Positions 1 through 6,551 of a DNA stretch of 6,551 nucleotides are shown here, one piece after another. Position 1 is the first letter of the stretch, and the number at the start of each line of letters is the position of its first letter. A program made the position numbers and the translations under genes. The notes beneath the pieces are model-generated. The model had not been told where the DNA came from, did not search any database, and saw nothing but the letters and a program-made list of their open reading frames with translations. Source of the stretch: an uncultured Collinsella sp. (GTDB taxonomy: Bacteria; Actinomycetota; Coriobacteriia; Coriobacteriales; Coriobacteriaceae); contig CABUJL010000099.1 of the NCBI GenBank assembly GCA_902491915.1, positions 1 to 6,551 of the forward strand. The letters are read 5' to 3'.

Positions 1-2233
1 TGTAGAGCGGGTCTGCATCTTCGCCGCCACGGGCTTTCCAAGCCTCAAAGTCGTCCGCAAGTTCCTCTTGGCTTTCGGGCAGCAGGTCAATATTGCCTGC
101 AAAGGCCGAAGGCCCAGCGTAAGGGGAGCGGAAGAAGTCCGTCGGGTTGACAGGCAGAACCTGCCAGTAGCGCATGCCCATAGCGGCCAGATGGTCGATA
201 AAGCGACGCGTGGGCGCACCGATGGTACCGGGCTTGCCGTCGTCGGTGGGCACCGAGGTGATATGGCACACGACGCCCGCGCCGTGATCGAGCGGCTCCT
301 GCAGTCGCTGCTCGGCATGGTGATAGATGATCGACGAGCCCAGCGGATACAGATCGAGCGTGACCGTACCGTTGTGGATCTCGCACTCGTGACCGCTGAT
401 CACGTCACTCGCACATTCGCCGAGCGCCGGAATCGTCACGCGGTGCGAATTGCGCAGGCTGCGGTTGATGATAACCGTCGCGGACTCGCCATTCTTGCCC
501 GTGCGGTTGTATGCCAGTACCTCGTCGTTGAGCGCGAAGGCCTTGATCTCGCCGTCAATCATAAACGGCAATGCGCGGCGTACGGCGGAGGCGTTCTTGA
601 CAATAGCCAGCGTGTCGAAGTCGTGCAGTTGGTCCTTGGTCGGTAGGGTGCGGCGGTTGCCCGGATCGGTAAGGCCCTCCAGGCCGTACTCGTCGCCGTA
701 GTAGATCGAAGGCACACCGGGGAAGGTCATCTGCATGAGCGTGGCGAGCCAAAAGCGGCTCTTGGCCAGTCCCATCGCGTTCTCGTCCAAGCGCCATTTG
801 CTGCGTTCGCACTCGGGCAGTTGCGACTCGTCGGGGCCGCCGCCGAGCACCGAGATGATGCGCGGACGGTCGTGACTCGAAAGCAGATTAAGTGCGCAGG
901 ACAATGCCTCGCTCGGGTAGTTCTCGCGCAGGGTCTCGATATCCTCGGCTGCCTGGTAGGCATTCTTGTAGCCCATCAAAAAACCGATGACCATGTCACG
1001 GAAGGGATAATCCATAGCAGAGTCCAGCTCGGAACCCTGCAGGTAGCGGCGCAGATGGCCGTAGCTAATCTTGTTGGAGGCGTCTTCCCAGACTTCGCCG
1101 AGCAACAGTGCATCGGGCTTTTCGGCAAGTACGGCCTTCTTGATCTGGGCCAGGAAGCCGTCGGAAAGCTCGTCAGCGACGTCCAGGCGCCAACCGTGGG
1201 CACCGGCGCGCAGCCATTTGCGAATCACGCCGTTCTTGCCCAGGAGCCTCTCGCGCACCAGCTCGGACTTCTCGTTGATGGCCGGCATATTGCCCACGCC
1301 CCACCAGCAGTCGTACGAGCCGTCCTCGTGGAAGGTAAACGCATCACGCCACGGTGAATCCTCGCTCTGCCAGGCACCCACGCCCGGGTAGTTGCCGTAG
1401 CGGTTGAAATAAATCGAGTCGTCGCCCGTGTGGTTGAAGACGCCGTCCAGGATGATGGAGATGCCCAGCTTCTCGGCTGCCTGGCACAGCTCGGTAAAGT
1501 CCTGCTCGGTGCCCAGGATCGGGTCGATCTTGGTGTAGTCGGCCGTGTCGTAGCGGTGGTTGCTTGCGGCTTCGAAAATGGGGTTGAGGTAGATGGCTGT
1601 AAAGCCTAGCTCGGCGATGCGGGGCAGGTCTTCCTGGATGCCCTTGAGCGAGCCGCCGTAGAAGTCCCAGGTCTTGATGGAGCCGTCCTCGGCGCGCTCG
1701 TACACGGGCGGCTCGTTCCAGTCCTCGACCATGCGGCGCTGAATGCCCTTGCGCGGTTTTTCGAGTTCGGCCATTGTGCGCTCGCGCCAATGCTCGTCAC
1801 GGGCGTATCGGTCGGGGAAGATTTGGTAGACCATGCCGCGCTCGTACCAAGTGGGGCGGTTCTCGCGGTGCTTGTAGACGGTAATCTGGAAGGACGGCAC
1901 CTCGGCGTAGTCGTAGGTTACGCCCTCGCCGCCGGTGCGGCCCTGCGGTGCGCCCAAGCGAACCTCGGGCTGGCCCTCGATATTGCAGATAAAGCTGTAC
2001 CAGATAAGACACGGTTCAGCGCATTTGAGCTCGCCGGTAAAAATGCCATCGCCTTCGTGCTCCATCGGAATCAGGGTCTCGCCGACTTCATCGACCCAGG
2101 TACGCAGGGTGAGTGTTGCCTGGTTGGGATCGGCATCCTCCAAAATAACCGAGAGTGCAACGGTAGTTCCTGTGGTCACAGCGCCAAACGGAGTGCGAAA
2201 CTGCGGTAGGCGGCTGTTGTGAATCAATCTCAT
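1..2233 (-). CDS. GH13 alpha-amylase-type / GH77 4-alpha-glucanotransferase fusion (3' end beyond window)
   Basis: Probable cytoplasmic alpha-glucan-remodelling enzyme; no signal peptide is seen. The 744 visible codons are open with no stop. Residues 1-120 look like an N-terminal beta-sandwich (CBM34-like). The GH13 barrel starts near VYQIFPDRY (135-143), with region I DGVFNH (263-268), a region V-like MPAIN (316-320), region II GWRLD with nucleophile D351 and R349, region III GEVWE with acid/base E380, and region IV SSHD with D455, so the triad is intact. A C-terminal beta domain spans roughly 530-640. From about 650 a GH77 domain begins: GVVCHITSVP, then YWQVLPVNPT (W690) and SPYAGPSAFAGN (703-714), the MalQ N-terminal signature. 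MalQ proteins run about 500 residues, so some 400 are missing off the edge. ATG at 2233 is the only plausible start: an in-frame TAA lies at 2279-2281 and only a weak Shine-Dalgarno is seen. No YNWGYDP pullulanase motif is visible, so hydrolytic specificity (neopullulanase-like, amylase or debranching) is open. Confidence 0.5.
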   Translation of the reverse strand, partial: MRLIHNSRLPQFRTPFGAVTTGTTVALSVILEDADPNQATLTLRTWVDEVGETLIPMEHEGDGIFTGELKCAEPCLIWYSFICNIEGQPEVRLGAPQGRTGGEGVTYDYAEVPSFQITVYKHRENRPTWYERGMVYQIFPDRYARDEHWRERTMAELEKPRKGIQRRMVEDWNEPPVYERAEDGSIKTWDFYGGSLKGIQEDLPRIAELGFTAIYLNPIFEAASNHRYDTADYTKIDPILGTEQDFTELCQAAEKLGISIILDGVFNHTGDDSIYFNRYGNYPGVGAWQSEDSPWRDAFTFHEDGSYDCWWGVGNMPAINEKSELVRERLLGKNGVIRKWLRAGAHGWRLDVADELSDGFLAQIKKAVLAEKPDALLLGEVWEDASNKISYGHLRRYLQGSELDSAMDYPFRDMVIGFLMGYKNAYQAAEDIETLRENYPSEALSCALNLLSSHDRPRIISVLGGGPDESQLPECERSKWRLDENAMGLAKSRFWLATLMQMTFPGVPSIYYGDEYGLEGLTDPGNRRTLPTKDQLHDFDTLAIVKNASAVRRALPFMIDGEIKAFALNDEVLAYNRTGKNGESATVIINRSLRNSHRVTIPALGECASDVISGHECEIHNGTVTLDLYPLGSSIIYHHAEQRLQEPLDHGAGVVCHITSVPTDDGKPGTIGAPTRRFIDHLAAMGMRYWQVLPVNPTDFFRSPYAGPSAFAGNIDLLPESQEELADDFEAWKARGGEDADPLY

Positions 2234-2294
2234 AGTACGGTCCAGTTCAATAGAATCACGGCCTGCGGGCCATGGGCTTTACGCACAGGATTTA

Positions 2295-2323
2295 AGTATA
2301 TCTGTTGTACACAGGGTGTATAA
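2295..2323 (-). promoter_or_regulatory. Candidate promoter for the GH13-GH77 gene
   Basis: Reading the minus strand, TATACT (2300-2295) matches the -10 consensus at five of six positions and lies about 60 bases upstream of the ATG at 2233. With a 17-base spacer the -35 position would be TTATAC (2323-2318), a poor match, so the promoter may be weak or activator-dependent. The local AT content is clearly higher than in the surrounding genes. A promoter is expected here because a likely terminator separates this gene from glgA. The assignment rests on motif reading alone. Confidence 0.5.
2305..2323. promoter_or_regulatory. Operator-like inverted repeat overlapping the promoter
   Basis: TTGTACAC (2305-2312) and GTGTATAA (2316-2323) form an inverted repeat with seven of eight positions matching around a three-base centre. 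It fills the space between the proposed -35 and -10 elements, where a bound repressor would block RNA polymerase. The size and near-symmetry fit a dimeric helix-turn-helix regulator; LacI-family regulators often control maltose and glucan genes. No regulator gene is in the window, so its identity is unknown. Confidence 0.5.
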
Positions 2324-2388
2324 ACAACATCCGTTTATCATCGGCGAACGGTTGTCCTAGAAAATCGTTTTACCAACTATCTACAGAG

Positions 2389-2415
2389 AAGGGGCGCCCG
2401 GTTGGAGCGCCCCTT
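2389..2415 (-). terminator. Probable intrinsic terminator after glgA
   Basis: GGGGCGC (2391-2397) pairs perfectly with GCGCCCC (2407-2413) around a nine-base loop, and AA/TT at the flanks extends the stem to nine base pairs. It lies about 40 bases beyond the glgA stop codon. On the minus strand the stem is followed by TTCTCTGT, a short and imperfect U-tract, so termination may be incomplete. Because the stem is symmetric it could also act on the plus strand, where TTGTTTA follows, but no plus-strand gene is seen. Confidence 0.5.
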
Positions 2416-2452
2416 GTTTAGGGTTTCGATTAGGTTTTAGATCGTCTGTGGG

Positions 2453-4750
<2,298 letters not shown>

Positions 4751-4754
4751 ATTG

Positions 4755-4759
4755 TCTCC
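4755..4759 (-). promoter_or_regulatory. Ribosome binding site that decides the glgA start
   Basis: The minus strand reads GGGAGACAAT immediately before ATG 4750, placing a GGAG core five bases from the start codon. No comparable purine run precedes the alternative ATG at 4762, whose own third base begins the G-run. The site lies 15-19 bases downstream of the intergenic hairpin, so it stays single-stranded when the hairpin is folded. Confidence 0.5.
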
Positions 4760-4773
4760 CATGTTGCAATTCG

Positions 4774-4809
4774 AGAATAGCCGCCTGGCGCTAACCGGGC
4801 GGCTATTCT
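4774..4809 (-). terminator. Strong hairpin between glgD and glgA (terminator, attenuator or processing stem)
   Basis: AGAATAGCCGCC (4774-4785) and GGCGGCTATTCT (4798-4809) form a perfect 12-bp inverted repeat with a 12-base loop that can pair two further G-C pairs. It starts about 31 bases after the glgD stop and ends 23 bases before the glgA start codon. In the minus-strand transcript the 3' arm ends CUAUUCU and is followed by CGAAUU, so there is no clean U-tract. It could be a partial terminator lowering glgA relative to glgCD, or a stem that protects the upstream mRNA. No separate glgA promoter is apparent in the 90-base gap. Confidence 0.5.
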
Positions 4810-4840
4810 ACATGTTACGAGCGATGTTGCGGTGCCTACG

Positions 4841-5968
4841 TTAATGCACGATGGTGGTATCGGGAGTTAACGGGGCCTTGCCCAGCACCAGGATGTTCTC
4901 GGGCGTGCCGCGAAGCTCGGTGTTGGTGGGAACCACGTTGTTCTTGTCCAGGATGGCATTCTCAACGCGGGCGCCGCTCTTGATAATGCAGCTCTGGTTG
5001 ATGATCGAGTTGGTCACCGAAGCGCCTTCCTCAACCACAACGCCGCGCGACAGGATCGAGTTGCGCACAGTGCCCTTGATGATGCAGCCGGCCGAGATGA
5101 TCGAGTTGCACGCGTGGCTGCCGGTCGCATAGCGCGAAGGCGGCACGTCATGGGCCTTGGTCAGGATCGGGCGCTCGGGATCGAAGAGCTGGTCGGCCAC
5201 GGTCTGGTCGAGCAGGTCCATGCTGCGGCGATAGAGCGACTTCTCGCTAAACACGCCCACGACCTCGCCCTTGTACTCATAGCTGCACACGTCGATGTTG
5301 CCAAAGTCGCCCTGGAGTGCCTCTAGCAGGTCCAGATAGTCGGCGGCCTGGTAGTGATCGATAATCTCGAGCAGCGTCTCGCGGTTGACGATGCAGCAGT
5401 CCATAGAGGCATTGTCGCCGTACACGACGCCGGCGCTCACGCCCGTCAGGCGGCCGTTCTCGTTAATCTCGAGCTTGGTCTCGTCATCGACGTTGCGCGT
5501 GGCCTTGCAGTACACCACGGTCATCTGGGCGCCGGAGTTCTCGTGCGCGTCGATGATGGTGTTGAGGTCCATGTTAAAGATGATGTTGGTGCCCATCATC
5601 ACGACATAGGGCTTGTCCGAGCGCTGGAACAGCGTCTTGTTGGAGATGATGTCGCGCAGCAGGAAGCGCATGCCGCCCTTGGTGGTGCCATACGCGTTGC
5701 CGGGCACCATGAACAGGCCGCCCTTCTTGCGGTCCAGGCCCCAGTCCTTGCCCGAGCCCACGTGGTCGATCAGCGAGCGGTAGTTGCCCGGCATGACGAC
5801 GCCGACGGTCTTGATGCCGGCATTCATCATGTTGGACAGCGGAAAGTCGATCAGGCGGTAGCGGCCCAAAAACGGAACGGACGCGATGGGGCGGTCCTTG
5901 AGCAGCACGCTGCCGTAGGTCGAAGAGTAGTTAGCGGTGATATAACCGATGGCCTTGCGATTGATCAT
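4841..5968 (-). CDS. glgD: Glucose-1-phosphate adenylyltransferase regulatory subunit GlgD
   Basis: GlgD is a paralogue of GlgC that assembles with it and modulates ADP-glucose synthesis, as shown in some Bacillota. The 375-residue protein has the nucleotidyltransferase fold landmarks RYRLIDFPLSN (36-46) and DHVGSGKDWGLDRKKGG (68-84), and a C-terminal left-handed beta-helix of hexapeptide repeats (about 276-350). Catalytic features are missing. The N-terminal glycine-rich GGxGxRL loop is replaced by ITANYSSTYG (10-19). The GDH catalytic Asp motif of GlgC is GTN here (T127 at the Asp position). The DVGT motif of GlgC is replaced by VGVFSEKSLY (237-246). This identifies it as GlgD rather than a second GlgC. 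ATG 5968 is chosen because GGGGGA lies eight bases upstream and the product then starts MINRKAIGYI; ATG 6007 would overlap glgC by 35 bases and add a non-conserved 13-residue leader. The start is four bases from the glgC stop. Confidence 0.5.
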   Translation of the reverse strand: MINRKAIGYITANYSSTYGSVLLKDRPIASVPFLGRYRLIDFPLSNMMNAGIKTVGVVMPGNYRSLIDHVGSGKDWGLDRKKGGLFMVPGNAYGTTKGGMRFLLRDIISNKTLFQRSDKPYVVMMGTNIIFNMDLNTIIDAHENSGAQMTVVYCKATRNVDDETKLEINENGRLTGVSAGVVYGDNASMDCCIVNRETLLEIIDHYQAADYLDLLEALQGDFGNIDVCSYEYKGEVVGVFSEKSLYRRSMDLLDQTVADQLFDPERPILTKAHDVPPSRYATGSHACNSIISAGCIIKGTVRNSILSRGVVVEEGASVTNSIINQSCIIKSGARVENAILDKNNVVPTNTELRGTPENILVLGKAPLTPDTTIVH

Positions 5969-5972
5969 CGGA

Positions 5973-6551
5973 TCATTCCCCCTTCCCGATAACGACGTCA
6001 TTTCCAACGACGGCCGTATCCTTGGTGGTATCGACAGAGCCGAGCTTCACGCCCTCTTCGACCGTGGAGTTCTCGCCCAAAATAGCGCGGCAGATGTGCG
6101 CGCCGCTCTTAACGTGCGCACCCGGCAGCAGCACGGAGTCCTCGACCACGGCGCGCTCCTCGATGATGACATCGGTCGAAAGGATTGAGTGGCGAGCGGT
6201 GCCGTAGATCTTGCAGCCGTTGGAGACCAGGCAGTCGTCCAGGCGGCCGTCCGGGCCAATGTAGTGCGGCGGACGCGTGGTGATGTTGGACATGATGGGG
6301 AAGTTCTTGTCAAACAGATCGAACTCGGGGTTGTTGCCCAGCAGGTCCATCGAGGTCTCGTGGAAGCTGGCGATGGTGCCGACGTCCTTCCAAAAGCCGT
6401 GGAACTCGTAGCTGTACAGGCGCTTGTTCTCGCCGAGCAGCTTGGGGATGATGTCCTTGCCAAAGTCGTGGCTCGAGCGCTGGTCCAGAGCGTCCTCCTC
6501 GAGCGCCTCGATCAGCACGTCGGCCGAGAAGATGTAGATGCCCATGGACGC
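5973..6551 (-). CDS. glgC: Glucose-1-phosphate adenylyltransferase, catalytic subunit (C-terminal part; 5' end beyond window)
   Basis: GlgC converts glucose-1-phosphate and ATP to ADP-glucose and pyrophosphate, the committed step of bacterial glycogen synthesis. The visible 192 residues begin ASMGIYIF, an internal GlgC segment, so the frame continues past the right edge; about 200 N-terminal residues (nucleotide-binding loop and catalytic Asp) are missing. Visible landmarks are HDFGKDIIPKLL (28-39) and FHGFWKDVGTI (50-60), whose Asp (D56) corresponds to the conserved DVGT Asp of active pyrophosphorylases. PPHYIGPDG follows, then a left-handed beta-helix of hexapeptide repeats to near residue 175, which in the family carries oligomerisation and allosteric contacts. 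Unlike GlgD next door, it keeps the DVGT motif and is therefore the catalytic subunit. The stop is TGA at 5975-5973. The internal ATG at 6545 is not the true start. Confidence 0.5.
   Translation of the reverse strand, partial: ASMGIYIFSADVLIEALEEDALDQRSSHDFGKDIIPKLLGENKRLYSYEFHGFWKDVGTIASFHETSMDLLGNNPEFDLFDKNFPIMSNITTRPPHYIGPDGRLDDCLVSNGCKIYGTARHSILSTDVIIEERAVVEDSVLLPGAHVKSGAHICRAILGENSTVEEGVKLGSVDTTKDTAVVGNDVVIGKGE
5977..5982 (-). promoter_or_regulatory. glgD ribosome binding site within the end of glgC
   Basis: GGGGGA is formed by the last sense codons of glgC, just before its TGA (5975-5973), and sits eight bases from ATG 5968. Ribosomes ending glgC would be delivered at this site, which suggests translational coupling and balanced synthesis of the two subunits. 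Confidence 0.5.

Noticed and set aside
68..1357. Two plus-strand open frames (68-646 and 821-1357) opposite the GH13-GH77 gene
   Set aside because: The minus-strand frame gives continuous GH13 and GH77 motifs through the whole region; the plus-strand products have none.
2260..2271. Short inverted repeat GGCCTGCGGGCC in the leader of the fusion gene
   Set aside because: Only four-base arms; too short in GC-rich DNA to call a regulatory hairpin or riboswitch.
4751..4762. Upstream ATG at 4762 as the glgA start
   Set aside because: No ribosome binding site precedes it, while GGAGA lies five bases before ATG 4750; the four extra residues would overlap that site.
5354..5992. Plus-strand open frame of about 210 codons opposite glgD
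   Set aside because: Antisense shadow in GC-rich coding sequence; the GlgD frame is clearly the real one by family motifs.

Overview
This is a GC-rich window in which every supportable gene lies on the minus strand, so transcription runs from high to low coordinates. It carries part of a bacterial glycogen/alpha-glucan metabolism cluster. In transcription order: the 3' part of glgC (ADP-glucose pyrophosphorylase), glgD (its non-catalytic partner subunit), a strong hairpin, glgA (glycogen synthase), a likely terminator, a 219-bp intergenic region with a candidate promoter and operator, and then a large glucan-remodelling gene that runs off the left edge.

Organism: a GlgC/GlgD pair is typical of Gram-positive anaerobes (Bacillota and relatives). 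High GC together with a Lys/Ala/Thr-rich tail of the kind seen in actinobacterial DNA-binding proteins suggests a gut actinobacterium of the Coriobacteriia (Collinsella-like). This is inference from sequence style; no marker gene is present.

How the genes work together: GlgC with GlgD makes ADP-glucose from glucose-1-phosphate and ATP. GlgA polymerises it into alpha-1,4-glucan. The left-hand gene encodes a GH13 alpha-amylase-type domain followed directly by the start of a GH77 (MalQ-type) 4-alpha-glucanotransferase domain, and so probably trims, debranches or rearranges glucan. Branching enzyme and phosphorylase are not in the window.

Two things stand out. GlgA has a normal catalytic domain of about 490 residues followed by about 270 residues of low-complexity sequence in which histone-H1-like Lys/Thr/Ala blocks alternate with acidic blocks. 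The 2.2-kb left-hand gene, the second longest coding region here, is a GH13-GH77 fusion open to the window edge. Smaller points are a near-palindrome inside the candidate promoter of the fusion gene, a long perfect hairpin just upstream of glgA, and start-site corrections for glgA and glgD based on ribosome binding sites.
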